64,000 bases of DNA, taken from NCBI GenBank assembly GCA_036388475.1, contig DASVRT010000086.1, positions 10,108 through 74,107 of the forward strand, written 5' to 3'. The notes beneath the pieces were generated by a model that worked only from the letters and a program-made list of their open reading frames with translations, was not told the DNA's origin and did not search any database. The stretch's first letter is position 1. Each line of letters starts with the position of its first letter. The position numbers and the translations under genes are program-made. Source of the DNA: JALZHR01 sp036388475. Its GTDB lineage: Bacteria; Acidobacteriota; Blastocatellia; Pyrinomonadales; Pyrinomonadaceae. This document shows positions 42,874 to 51,765 of this stretch, in pieces.

Positions 42874-44736
42874 ATGAAACCGTTCCGCTTTCTTTGCCTG
42901 CCGCTGATTCTTCTTTTTGTTTTCAACTCGATATTTGCCCAAACCACGCCGAATCCTGCTGACGCCGCCGCCGAAAAGGAAAAAGCGCGCCGCGAACAGG
43001 AAAAACAACAGGAAGTCGAGAAAAAAGCGGTCGCGATGCTCGGCGAAATCGCCGCCGAAGCCGACACGCTCAAGCTCGCCGTCAACCGCGTTTCGGTTTT
43101 CTCGTCGCTCGGCGTTCTGCTCTGGAAATACGACGAAAAGCAGGCGCGAAATCTCGTTAATATCGCCGTGCAGGAAATCATCAACGCGCAAAATGCCGAC
43201 GATGACCAACAGAGCGACGCTTCCCAGTTCGCCTGGCAGATATTGGAATCGCGCCGCCAGCTTGTCCAGTCGCTGGCGCAGCACGACGCCGAATTTGCGC
43301 TCCAGATTTTTCGCCGGACGCGCGCGCCGGAAATCGCCGCGCTGATGCAGTCGCCTAAAAATATTTTCCCGAACGGCAACGACTATAACCGCCTGCAAAA
43401 TGAAATCAACACCGAGCAGATGCTCATCAACGAAATCGCCAGGCAAGACCCGAAACGAGCCATTAAGCTGGCGCGCGAAATTCTCGAAAAAGGCGTTTCC
43501 TACGCGCTGCTCGATTTAATCGAGCGCATCCGGGAAAAAGAACCGGAAGAAGCGGCGCGATTGGCGGATGAAGTTTTGCGCAAATTTCAGGATATGGATT
43601 TTTCCGTGAGCCATAACGAGCGCAGTCTCGCCGTTAATTTCATCTCGCGTTTGTCGCAAAGGAATGAATCGAGCGGCGCGGAAAAATCGAAATTTGTCGT
43701 CAATGAAAATAGCTTGCGCGCGCTGGCGGAAAAAATCGCCGTCTTTTTCCTGCGCGACCCGCAGAGTGAAAACTACGCTTACCTGATTCCGACGTTTATC
43801 CCGATTATCGAAAAACTTTCGCCGTCGCACGCCAATCAATTGCGCCGGCGCGAAAATGAAATCAAACAAAAACAGGCGCAGACCAACCCGTATGAACGGC
43901 TGAATCAGATAAACCGGGACGCGGACGCGGAAACCTTGCTCAAGGAAGCGCAGAACGCGCCGTCCGAGCTTAAAAACCAATATTATTCTTACGCCGCCAA
44001 CAAGCTCATCAGCGACGACAACACGGAACGCGCCCGCGCGGTGATAAATTCGATTCCCGACCGCCGCACGCGCGAATACGCTCTGCAAAATCTCAACAGC
44101 AATCTGTTTTACAAGGCGATTAACGCCGGAAACATCGCCGAGGCGCGCCGTCTCGCCGCGCAGGCGATTAACAAAAATCAAATGATTGCTTTTTACATTC
44201 AAATTTCTAATTACGCGCGCCGGAAAGAAGACGATAAGCTCGCCCGCCAGATTTTAGACGAAGCCGCTTCGCTCATCGCGTCAAATCCCGAAAACAGCAA
44301 CGAGATGAGCGCGCTTTTCCAACTGGCAAACGCTTACGCCGGCGTTGCGCCCGAAACGTCTCTGACGCTGATTGAAGCGACCGTCGGAAAATTTAACGAG
44401 CTTTTGAACGCCTCGATTCTGCTCAGCCGGTTCGGCGGCAATGAAACGAATCGCCCCGACGAAATCACGGCGCAGTTTTTTCACAGCACGCTTTCGCAAT
44501 ACGGTTTTTATTTTAACCAGAACGATTTTCCCAAACTGGCGGCGGCAAGCTTTGAGCGCACAAAAAGTTTAGGCGACGGCTTCCAGCGAACGGAAGCGCG
44601 GATTTTTACGCGTCTGATGATTGCGCAATCGATTTTGTCGCAAATTCGCAGTAATAACAACGCTGTTTATAATCTGCCGATAAGCGGAATAAGCGGAAGA
44701 AATCAAGGATTATACGTCTTAAATACAGACAGGTAA
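42874..44736 (+). CDS. Exported helical repeat protein, tandem paralogue 3
   Basis: Protein of 620 residues with a signal peptide (M-K-P-F-R-F-L-C to I-F-A-Q) behind GGAGAAGGAAAATTT. A charged coiled-coil-like stretch (about 28-60) precedes helical repeats. The blocks L-K-L-A-V-N-R, D-E-K-Q-A-R-N-L and I-A-R-Q-D-P-K-R-A-I-K-L-A-R-E correspond to those in the preceding paralogue. Function unknown; export and solenoid structure suggest an envelope scaffold (inference). It is followed by the kinase locus on the same strand. Confidence 0.8.
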   Translation: MKPFRFLCLPLILLFVFNSIFAQTTPNPADAAAEKEKARREQEKQQEVEKKAVAMLGEIAAEADTLKLAVNRVSVFSSLGVLLWKYDEKQARNLVNIAVQEIINAQNADDDQQSDASQFAWQILESRRQLVQSLAQHDAEFALQIFRRTRAPEIAALMQSPKNIFPNGNDYNRLQNEINTEQMLINEIARQDPKRAIKLAREILEKGVSYALLDLIERIREKEPEEAARLADEVLRKFQDMDFSVSHNERSLAVNFISRLSQRNESSGAEKSKFVVNENSLRALAEKIAVFFLRDPQSENYAYLIPTFIPIIEKLSPSHANQLRRRENEIKQKQAQTNPYERLNQINRDADAETLLKEAQNAPSELKNQYYSYAANKLISDDNTERARAVINSIPDRRTREYALQNLNSNLFYKAINAGNIAEARRLAAQAINKNQMIAFYIQISNYARRKEDDKLARQILDEAASLIASNPENSNEMSALFQLANAYAGVAPETSLTLIEATVGKFNELLNASILLSRFGGNETNRPDEITAQFFHSTLSQYGFYFNQNDFPKLAAASFERTKSLGDGFQRTEARIFTRLMIAQSILSQIRSNNNAVYNLPISGISGRNQGLYVLNTDR

Positions 44737-44963
44737 CGGCTTGCAAGCTTTCAATTAACAATTCGCCGCCGGCGATATTCAATGCCGCGCCGCTCGCTTT
44801 CCGCGCAATTTCGGCGGGCGGGCGGCGCATATATTTTTGCGGCTTTTGCAAATTTAATGTAAATTTCGCGTTCGTTATTTTAGTTAAACTTTGCTTTTCT
44901 TTTTTGCGGATTTAGTGAATAATCGGCTGGAGAAACTTTTCGCGTTTTAACACGACACGCAAA

Positions 44964-46637
44964 ATGCTGGCGATAAACGAAATTTTACAGGGACGCTATC
45001 GAATCATCCGCCGGCTCGGACACGGCGGAATGGGCGCGGTTTACGAAGCGATGGACGAGCGTTTCGGCTCGCCCGTAGCGCTCAAAGAAATCATTATTGA
45101 TTTGGATAAGGTTCATAATGTCAGCCAGCAGACGATGATGCGGCAAGCCTTCGAACGCGAAGCCAGGATTCTCGCCCACCTGCATCACGAAGCGTTTCCG
45201 CACGTCCGCGATTATTTTTCCGAAACCGACCGCCAGTTTCTGGTGATGGAATTAATCGGCGGCGACGATTTAGCCGATTTGCTCGCGCGGCGACAAGAGC
45301 CTTTTTTGCTCGAAGACGTTTTGAAATGGGCTGACCAATTGCTCGACGCGCTCGACTATCTGCACACGCTGGAGATGCCGGTTATTCACCGCGATTTGAA
45401 ACCGCAGAATCTGAAGCTGACCGCGCGCGGCAAAATAAAATTACTCGATTTCGGCATCGCCAAAGGCACGGACGCGCAGGTTGCCAATACGATTACGAAT
45501 AAAACGTTCGTCGCCGCGACGCTCAATTACTCGCCGCTCGAACAGATTCTGCCCGTGCTCGACCCGTCCGTCCGCGAGTTTATAATCTACAGCCACGGCG
45601 AAAAAGTCGGCGATATTCTGCAACAACCGACCGACGCGCGAAGCGATTTATACGCGCTCGGCGCAACGCTTTATCATCTTTCGACCGCCGTCGTGCCGAC
45701 CGATGTTTTGAAAAGAACTCTGGAAATCTGGGCTGGAAAGCCCGACGCTCTGCCTGCTCCGGCGACGGTAAATCCGAATATTCCGCAGGCAATTTCCGAC
45801 GTTTTGCTGAAAGCTATGGAAGTCGAGCGGGAGAATCGCTTCAGTTCGGCGGAGGAAATGCGCAAAGCCCTGAATCACGCCGCGACCATCCGCCGCCCGG
45901 TCGAAGAAGAAGCCAGGTATCTTTTGTGGCTGGCGCACCAGGACCAGCTGAAAGCGGAGCAGGAAAGACTGAATAATCAGCCGCCGGCGCTCGAAACCAA
46001 GCCGCAACAGCCGGAAAATCAAAACGTCGAAATGACTGATGCGGCGGTCGCCGTCCCGACGCAAAATTCTTCCGAATTTACCCGCCAATCTTATCTGGCG
46101 GCGATTTTGCCCGAACCAGCGCCTGAACCGGCGAAAGAAGAAAAGAGCGTCCAGACTTTGCCCGCCGCCAATAAAAACGCCGCCGCGCCAACCAAAAATC
46201 GAAAAAATTTATGGCTTTTGCCCGTCGCCGCTTTGTTTTTATTGACCTTAGGCGGCGCAATTTTCGGTATGTGGTGGATTCTGGGAAATACCGCGAACAA
46301 GACGACGAAGCCGACGCCCGCTTCAACCGGAACCCCTGAATCGGCAGTCGAAAACACTCCCGAACTGCCGACCTCGACATTCGACAGCTCGGTCGTCGTT
46401 CCGACGCAGTCGCCCCGAATCACGCCCGCTTCGCAAACGCCGAACTCGACTTCGACGCCCAAGCCGCAGACGGTTTCGACGCCGGCTCCGGCGGTTTCGA
46501 CACCGACGCCGAAACCATCGACGCCGAAACCGCCGCCGACGCGAACGCCGCCCGCGACTCCTCGTCCGCAGACGGGTTGTCCCCAAGCGCCGCCGCGCGG
46601 CTGCCGTCAATTGCCCAGCTGCGTTATCGAGTGTTAA
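44964..46637 (+). CDS. Membrane-anchored Ser/Thr protein kinase
   Basis: Hanks-type kinase of 557 residues. The catalytic domain (about 12-280) is complete: G-H-G-G-M-G-A-V loop at 19-26, Lys41 (V-A-L-K-E), H-R-D-L-K-P-Q-N with catalytic Asp near 144, and L-D-F-G with Asp162. A cytosolic linker leads to a transmembrane helix (about 416-440). An extracytoplasmic Pro/Thr-rich tail follows, ending in a short Cys-rich motif with four cysteines (G-C-P-Q-A-P-P-R-G-C-R-Q-L-P-S-C). The substrate is unknown; the adjacent pseudokinase and TPR-TonB protein are candidates. Confidence 0.92.
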   Translation: MLAINEILQGRYRIIRRLGHGGMGAVYEAMDERFGSPVALKEIIIDLDKVHNVSQQTMMRQAFEREARILAHLHHEAFPHVRDYFSETDRQFLVMELIGGDDLADLLARRQEPFLLEDVLKWADQLLDALDYLHTLEMPVIHRDLKPQNLKLTARGKIKLLDFGIAKGTDAQVANTITNKTFVAATLNYSPLEQILPVLDPSVREFIIYSHGEKVGDILQQPTDARSDLYALGATLYHLSTAVVPTDVLKRTLEIWAGKPDALPAPATVNPNIPQAISDVLLKAMEVERENRFSSAEEMRKALNHAATIRRPVEEEARYLLWLAHQDQLKAEQERLNNQPPALETKPQQPENQNVEMTDAAVAVPTQNSSEFTRQSYLAAILPEPAPEPAKEEKSVQTLPAANKNAAAPTKNRKNLWLLPVAALFLLTLGGAIFGMWWILGNTANKTTKPTPASTGTPESAVENTPELPTSTFDSSVVVPTQSPRITPASQTPNSTSTPKPQTVSTPAPAVSTPTPKPSTPKPPPTRTPPATPRPQTGCPQAPPRGCRQLPSCVIEC

Positions 46638-46880
46638 CCCACGACGGATAAGCTTAATTTGATAATCCTTTCTCTATTCGGTTTTCACGCCGACCGACTG
46701 TTTAAAACATATCGAAACAGGATTTTCTGGCAGCAAGCAGCTTTTTTCTTCACGAAATAAATCTAAAAACAAAGTTTGTAAAAATTTGTTTAATTTTTTA
46801 CAACAATATCTTTCATTTTTTGCGGAAATAGATATAATGTATTTAGCAGACATCTCACCTGTTTGTTCAAACCCAATAAT

Positions 46881-48593
46881 ATGCCTGCCATAAATGAAGT
46901 TTTACAACAAGGACGCTACCGTATAATTCAACCGCTCGGACAAAACGGAATGGGCGCGGTGTATGAAGCCTACGACAATGTTCGCGAAACAAAAGTCCTG
47001 TTCAAGGAAATTTCGGTTAATTTAAGAAAGGTCACGACGCTGACGCAACAGGAAACGCTCAAGCAGCGCTTTGCTGACGAAGCGAAAATTCTGACGGCTA
47101 TTAAACACGAATCGTTGCTGCCCGTCCACGATTATTTTTCGGAAATCGACCGTCATTATCTGGTGATGGAAATGACTGGCGGAAATAATCTGAGCGAGCT
47201 GATCGAAACGGGCAAAAAGCCGTTTGCGCTTTCGGATGCAGCGAATTGGGCTGAGCAATTGCTCGATGCGCTTCAATATCTGCACACGCAGGTGCCGCCG
47301 GTTATTCATCGCGATATAAAACCGCAAAACGTGAAGCTGGCAACGGGCGGCAAAATCAAGCTCGCCCTCGGCATTCAAAACCCGGACGCGAAGGTCAGCA
47401 CGACCGTGACCAATCAAACTCTGCATTACCTGCCGCTCGAACAGATTTGGGTCGGACTCGACTCAGCCTCGCAGAAAGTTATTGCCAACAGCTACGACGA
47501 GAAAGCGGAGCGGATTTTGGAGCAGCCGGCTGATGCCAGAAGCGATTTATACGCGCTCGGCGCAACGCTTTATCATCTGCTGACGGCGCGGCTGCCGGTT
47601 GACGCGCTGGAGCGCTCGATTGATATTCTGGAGGGCAAATCCGACCCGTTAACGCGTCCCGACCGAATTAATCCGGCAATTCCGCCGGAAATTTCCGATA
47701 TTTTAATGAAAGCTCTGGAAATCAAGCGCGAAAATCGTTTTGATTCGGCGGTAATAATGCGTCAGGCTTGGCGAACAGCCTTTGTGCGCGTCAAAGAGCG
47801 CGGGGCGCTGGAAACGAAAAAACAAGATGAAGATGTCCTGGAAATTCCTTTTGCCGAGCCCGCGGCGGAGCCGAAGCCGGAACGCCGTCTCGCCGCTCAG
47901 GAAAACTTAGAAAACGAAGCGGAAAAAACGCGGCAGATAGAGTTAATTAAACGGCAATTGCAGGAAGCCGAAGCCCAGAGATTAAAAGCCGAACAGCGCG
48001 CCGCCGAAGCGGAAAAGCGGCTGGCTGAAAAACAGTCGAAGGCTTCGGCGACAGCTATAAAATCGCCGGAAGCTTTTATCGAAGCCGCGCCCGCGCCTGT
48101 CGTTTCGCCCGATGTAGTCGCCTACGGCGCGACGCTGGAACAATCGCCCGACGAATTTAAAGATTTATTTGCCGCTCCGCCAAAGGACAATAAAATTTTC
48201 CGGCGGATGTTTGCGGTCGCCGCGTCCCTGGTAATTTTATGCGGCGCGGCTTGGGGAATCTGGGTTTTTCTGAAATCGTCGCCAATCGAGACAAATCAGG
48301 CGACCTCCAGCCAGACGATGTCTCTAACCGATACGACCAAACCCGCGCCGACCGTCGAAGCCGCGCCGTCTCCGAGCGTTGAAACGACGTCCGAAACCGG
48401 CGCGCTACAGACGCCCGACTTATCGCCATCGACGGATTCGACCGAAACATCTGCCAACTCACCGGCGCTTAAAAATAAATCCCTTTCGACGGCTCCCGTG
48501 CGAGCTAAAAAACAAACCTTACCCTCAGCAGTAAAACCGCCGGCGACGGAAAAGAAAGCCGTCACGGTCGACGACATTATCAATGATAATTAA
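46881..48593 (+). CDS. Membrane-anchored Ser/Thr pseudokinase (DFG lost)
   Basis: Protein of 570 residues, paralogous to the preceding kinase. The start M-P-A-I-N-E aligns with the kinase M-L-A-I-N-E; an upstream TTG is less likely. The Gly loop (G-Q-N-G-M-G-A-V), Lys42 and H-R-D-I-K-P-Q-N (Asp near 145) are kept. Where the kinase has K-L-L-D-F-G-I this protein reads K-L-A-L-G-I (bases 47358-47375), a one-residue deletion that removes the Mg-binding Asp. A Glu/Ala/Lys-rich coiled-coil region (about 345-400), a transmembrane helix (about 443-463) and a Ser/Thr/Pro-rich tail follow. Probably a regulatory partner of the active kinase (inference). Confidence 0.9.
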   Translation: MPAINEVLQQGRYRIIQPLGQNGMGAVYEAYDNVRETKVLFKEISVNLRKVTTLTQQETLKQRFADEAKILTAIKHESLLPVHDYFSEIDRHYLVMEMTGGNNLSELIETGKKPFALSDAANWAEQLLDALQYLHTQVPPVIHRDIKPQNVKLATGGKIKLALGIQNPDAKVSTTVTNQTLHYLPLEQIWVGLDSASQKVIANSYDEKAERILEQPADARSDLYALGATLYHLLTARLPVDALERSIDILEGKSDPLTRPDRINPAIPPEISDILMKALEIKRENRFDSAVIMRQAWRTAFVRVKERGALETKKQDEDVLEIPFAEPAAEPKPERRLAAQENLENEAEKTRQIELIKRQLQEAEAQRLKAEQRAAEAEKRLAEKQSKASATAIKSPEAFIEAAPAPVVSPDVVAYGATLEQSPDEFKDLFAAPPKDNKIFRRMFAVAASLVILCGAAWGIWVFLKSSPIETNQATSSQTMSLTDTTKPAPTVEAAPSPSVETTSETGALQTPDLSPSTDSTETSANSPALKNKSLSTAPVRAKKQTLPSAVKPPATEKKAVTVDDIINDN

Positions 48594-48702
48594 ATAAACC
48601 GCCCGAAAAAATTATAAGAGTTCTTGCTTCCGGGTGGGCTTTAGACTTTTAAATTTTGCCGAAAAATTAAACAAATCTATCGATTCATCAAGGAACAAAA
48701 AT

Positions 48703-49830
48703 ATGAAATTCGCATCTCTTCCCCGAGTCAAATTAACATATCGGTATCTTTTCTCGTTTTTTTTATTAACGTTATCGACGCTTTCGCTGGCGGTCGTTCT
48801 GCAAACCGCGCAGGCGCAGCAAGTGCCGCTCAGCCTGGCGGATATTTTAATCGGCTTGCGTTCAAAGAAAGTAATTCTGTATGAAAGAAACAGGCTTTTG
48901 ACCGACGCCGTGAAACAGCGCGGAATTACTTTCGCGCTGACGCCGGAAATCGAAAAGGAACTGGTCAGCACCGGCGCGGATAAAGAGCTAATCGAAGCGA
49001 TTCGCCAAAAAAGTCCGGTTGTCCAGGCAACTCCGTCGCCGTTGCCGAAGCCTCTGCCGACGCCGGTCGCCACGCCGATTCCTGTTCCCGCAGCGACGCC
49101 GACGCCGGTTCCCAGCCCGCCCGCGCCCGATTTTGCGTTTTACCGGAAACGCGCCGATGAAAATGTCGGCAGAGGCGAATACGCGCTTGCCGTTAATGAT
49201 TACAGCCGGGCGATAGAGTTAAACCCGAAAGAAGTCTCGGTGTATCTGAATCGCGGGCTGGCTCATTACAACCAGAAAAATTACGATTTGGCGGCGTCCG
49301 ATTACGATAAGGCAATCGAGCTTAATCCCGGAGATTCGATGTTGTATTTCAATCGCGGAAATTCCTACGAGAAAATGGGAAATCTTCAAAAAGCTCTCGT
49401 CGATTACCGCAAAGCGTTTGAACTGGACGCCGGTAACGAAGCGGCGAAGCTCTCGCTGCAAAGGCTTCAAACCGCAGAAGCGAAAATTTTGCCGAAACCG
49501 AACGCCGCGGAAAAAACCCTAGTTTCGGAGCCGTCGAAAACTCCGCCGGGCGTCGAACTCGGCGCATTAATCGACCGCGCCGTCCGATTGATAAAGCCGG
49601 TCTATCCGCCGAACGCGCAGAAAATGAATATCGAAGGACAGGTGACGGTTCAGGTCACGCTCGACGAAGAAGGAAATGTCGTTACCGCGAAAGCGACCGC
49701 CGGTCCGCCGCTGCTGCGCACGACCTGCGAAGACGCCGCCCGCAAATCGAAATTCAAACCCGCAACGGTCGGCAATCAGGCAGTTAAAGCAACCGGCTTT
49801 ATCAGCTATAACTTCAAGGCGGCGAATTGA
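48703..49830 (+). CDS. Exported TPR protein with TonB C-terminal domain
   Basis: Protein of 375 residues. ATG 48703 follows AAGGAACAAAAAT and begins a long signal peptide ending near A-Q-A-Q. An N-terminal domain (about 36-105) is followed by a Pro-rich spacer (about 108-145). About three TPR units come next (Y-A-L-A-V-N-D-Y-S-R-A-I-E-L-N-P and similar, about 150-255). The last domain (about 295-375) is TonB-like (Y-P-P-N-A-Q-K-M-N-I-E-G-Q-V-T-V-Q-V). It probably links envelope proteins; its position suggests a role with the two kinase-like genes. Confidence 0.88.
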   Translation: MKFASLPRVKLTYRYLFSFFLLTLSTLSLAVVLQTAQAQQVPLSLADILIGLRSKKVILYERNRLLTDAVKQRGITFALTPEIEKELVSTGADKELIEAIRQKSPVVQATPSPLPKPLPTPVATPIPVPAATPTPVPSPPAPDFAFYRKRADENVGRGEYALAVNDYSRAIELNPKEVSVYLNRGLAHYNQKNYDLAASDYDKAIELNPGDSMLYFNRGNSYEKMGNLQKALVDYRKAFELDAGNEAAKLSLQRLQTAEAKILPKPNAAEKTLVSEPSKTPPGVELGALIDRAVRLIKPVYPPNAQKMNIEGQVTVQVTLDEEGNVVTAKATAGPPLLRTTCEDAARKSKFKPATVGNQAVKATGFISYNFKAAN

Positions 49831-49859
49831 GATTTTGAGCCGCAATCTTTCAAAAACCC

Positions 49860-49895
49860 GAAGCCGTCTTAATTATTTTTAAGACGGCTTCTTTC
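49860..49895 (+). terminator. Terminator between the TPR-TonB gene and deoC
   Basis: GAAGCCGTCTTAA and TTAAGACGGCTTC form a perfect 13-bp stem with a six-base loop, followed by TTT. Located between convergent genes, it could serve both strands. Confidence 0.85.
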
Positions 49896-49926
49896 GTTCG
49901 TGGTTTCATTTCATTTTTGAAGGCTT

Positions 49927-50799
49927 CTAATAATTTCCCGCGACGATATTCGATTTGACGCCGCTCGCTTCCTGCGCGATTTTCACGCCGACCGACGCGC
50001 CGATGCGGGTTGCGCCCGCTTCAAACATCGCGCGCGCGTCCTCGATTCCCTTCACGCCGCCCGAAGCCTTGACGCCGAGCGCCGCGCCGACGACCTGCCG
50101 CATCAAGGAGACGTCTTCGACCGTCGCGCCGCCTTTGGCAAAGCCGGTCGAGGTTTTGACAAAATCCGCGCCCGCGTTTTTCGACGCGAGACACGCGCGA
50201 ACTTTTTCCTCGTCGGTTAAAAGCGCGGTTTCGATAATGACTTTGCACAAAACGCCGTTTTCGTGCGCGGCTTCCGAGACGGCGCGGATGTCGTCTTCGA
50301 CCGTGCAGTCGTCGCCGGATTTTAAAGCGCCGATGTTGATGACCATATCGACTTCGCGCGCGCCGTTAAAAATCGCGCGTCTGACTTCGTAAGCCTTCAC
50401 GTCCGGCAAGGTCGCGCCGAGCGGAAAACCTATCACCGTGCAGACCGGAACGTTTGTGCCGCGCAAAAATTCGCTCGCCCTTTTGACCCAGCTCGGATTG
50501 ACGCAGACGGACGCAAAGCCGAATTGCGCGGCTTCGGCGCAAAGTTTTTTAATGTCGGCTTCGCTGGCTTCCGGCTTTAGCAAAGTGTGGTCAATCAGGC
50601 TCGCCCAATCGTGCGCCGTCGCCGTTTCGCCCAGCACGATGCCGATGCGCGACGCGCCCGCGTCAACCACGCGCTGCACGTCGGCGCTGCAAAACGTCGG
50701 GCAATAATCGCCATTACCGTTTCCGTCCAGCCGTGACAAAACCAAATCCGTTATCTGCTCGACGAGTTGCTCGTAATTTCCGTTGGTTAGATTAGCCAT
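49927..50799 (-). CDS. deoC: Deoxyribose-phosphate aldolase with N-terminal encapsulation-peptide-like helix
   Basis: Cleaves 2-deoxyribose-5-phosphate to glyceraldehyde-3-phosphate and acetaldehyde. The Schiff-base Lys lies near 214 in F-V-K-T-S-T-G-F, with V-K-A-S-G-G-V-K and D-M-V-I-N-I-G also present. I chose M-A-N-L-T-N, five bases after the rpiB stop; an ORF start 45 bases upstream would overlap rpiB. The 290 residues exceed the usual 220-260 because of an N-terminal extension. Residues 8-24 (N-Y-E-Q-L-V-E-Q-I-T-D-L-V-L-S-R-L) form an amphipathic helix followed by a Gly/Asn linker, the layout of microcompartment encapsulation peptides. It is co-transcribed with rpiB. Confidence 0.93.
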   Translation of the reverse strand: MANLTNGNYEQLVEQITDLVLSRLDGNGNGDYCPTFCSADVQRVVDAGASRIGIVLGETATAHDWASLIDHTLLKPEASEADIKKLCAEAAQFGFASVCVNPSWVKRASEFLRGTNVPVCTVIGFPLGATLPDVKAYEVRRAIFNGAREVDMVINIGALKSGDDCTVEDDIRAVSEAAHENGVLCKVIIETALLTDEEKVRACLASKNAGADFVKTSTGFAKGGATVEDVSLMRQVVGAALGVKASGGVKGIEDARAMFEAGATRIGASVGVKIAQEASGVKSNIVAGNY

Positions 50800-50803
50800 T
50801 TTC

Positions 50804-51583
50804 TTAACGTTTATATTGTCGCTCAATCGCTTCGATTTTTCCAACGCGTTTTTTATGGCGGTCTTCCGTTAAATCGGAAGTCAGAAAAGCCTGCACGATT
50901 TCCTTGATTTCACTGAAATTATTTTGCCCGCTGCCCAAAGTTAAAACATTCGCGCCGTTGTGCTCGCGCGAATTTTTCGCCAGCGCGACCGTGTAGCAAG
51001 CCGCCGCGCGGACGCCCGGAACTTTGTTTGCCGTCATCGCCGAGCCTATCCCGGCGCCGTCGATGATAATTCCGACATCGACCGCGCGGTCGGAAACGGC
51101 TCGCGCGACGGCGTGCGCGAAATCGGGATAATCGACCGCATCTTTTGAATTCGTGCCGAAATCGTGGACGCGGAAACCCGTTTGCCCGAGATGTTCCTTG
51201 AGCTGTTCCTTGAATTCAAAACCGCCGTGGTCGCAGCCGACGGCGATTGATTGCACTTTCGCCGAGCCGCGTCTTTCCGATTTTTTGATGAGATTAATCG
51301 CCTTTTCGCGGATTAAATCGTCGGCAAGCGGCGTAAATCTGGCGTTTTCGGAGACGCGCAGGCGCGCGCCCGCTTCGAGCCCGCGCAAATCGTCTTCGGT
51401 TATCAGGCTTTTCGCCGATTCGTCGCGGTCAAATTCCCTGCCGATTTCCTCTTTCAGCGAATTAACGACGACGCGCTGCGGAAAAGTTTCCGGCGGTTCG
51501 GCTTCCTCTTCGACCGGCACATTTGCCAGCACTTCTTTGACCAGCGCGCGCACCCGGTCGCGGGTTTCTTTGTCTTCAGCCAT
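50804..51583 (-). CDS. rpiB: Ribose-5-phosphate isomerase B with about 110-residue N-terminal extension
   Basis: Interconverts ribose-5-phosphate and ribulose-5-phosphate. The catalytic domain (about 112-259) has G-C-D-H-G-G-F-E-F, D-Y-P-D-F-A-H, G-I-I-I-D-G-A-G-I-G and H-N-G-A-N-V-L. The active-site position usually held by Cys in G-T-G-x-G-M is replaced by D-G-A-G-I-G; Cys144-type and other variants exist in the family. The extension starts with an amphipathic helix (R-D-R-V-R-A-L-V-K-E-V-L-A-N-V) and a Pro/Glu linker. Next is I-T-E-D-D-L-R...A-R-F-T-P-L-A-D-D-L, a segment type I associate with microcompartment proteins. Paired with deoC, as in sugar-phosphate-utilising microcompartment loci, but no shell gene is in this window. 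Confidence 0.9.
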   Translation of the reverse strand: MAEDKETRDRVRALVKEVLANVPVEEEAEPPETFPQRVVVNSLKEEIGREFDRDESAKSLITEDDLRGLEAGARLRVSENARFTPLADDLIREKAINLIKKSERRGSAKVQSIAVGCDHGGFEFKEQLKEHLGQTGFRVHDFGTNSKDAVDYPDFAHAVARAVSDRAVDVGIIIDGAGIGSAMTANKVPGVRAAACYTVALAKNSREHNGANVLTLGSGQNNFSEIKEIVQAFLTSDLTEDRHKKRVGKIEAIERQYKR

Positions 51584-51610
51584 AATTTTTTAGTCCGCAA
51601 AGCGTTTTAA

Positions 51611-51671
51611 GAAATCAAACGACGGATTTATTTTTCTTAATAATCCGCGTTAATCCGTTGTTTGATTTCTC
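51611..51671. repeat. Inverted repeat between rpiB and hpt
   Basis: AGAAATCAAACGACGGAT is mirrored by ATCCGTTGTTTGATTTCT with one mismatch. Unlike most others it lies between divergent genes. Confidence 0.8.
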
Positions 51672-51709
51672 CGTATTTCGGTTTCCGTGGTGAAATGATT
51701 TTATCTAAT

Positions 51710-51739
51710 TTGACGTTTTGCACTTCACTCAAATAGTAT
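51710..51739 (+). promoter_or_regulatory. Possible sigma-70 promoter of hpt
   Basis: TTGACG, 18 bases, TAGTAT, ending 26 bases before the hpt ATG. Confidence 0.45.
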
Positions 51740-51765
51740 TTCTAAAACCGTTTTCAATCAAACTT

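Noticed and set aside
49927..51583. Complete microcompartment locus
   Set aside because: No shell-protein gene is recognisable on either side; only the two enzymes with helix extensions are supported.
51611..51671. Riboswitch upstream of hpt
   Set aside because: It is a single simple inverted repeat, lies upstream of the putative promoter and shows no purine-riboswitch core.
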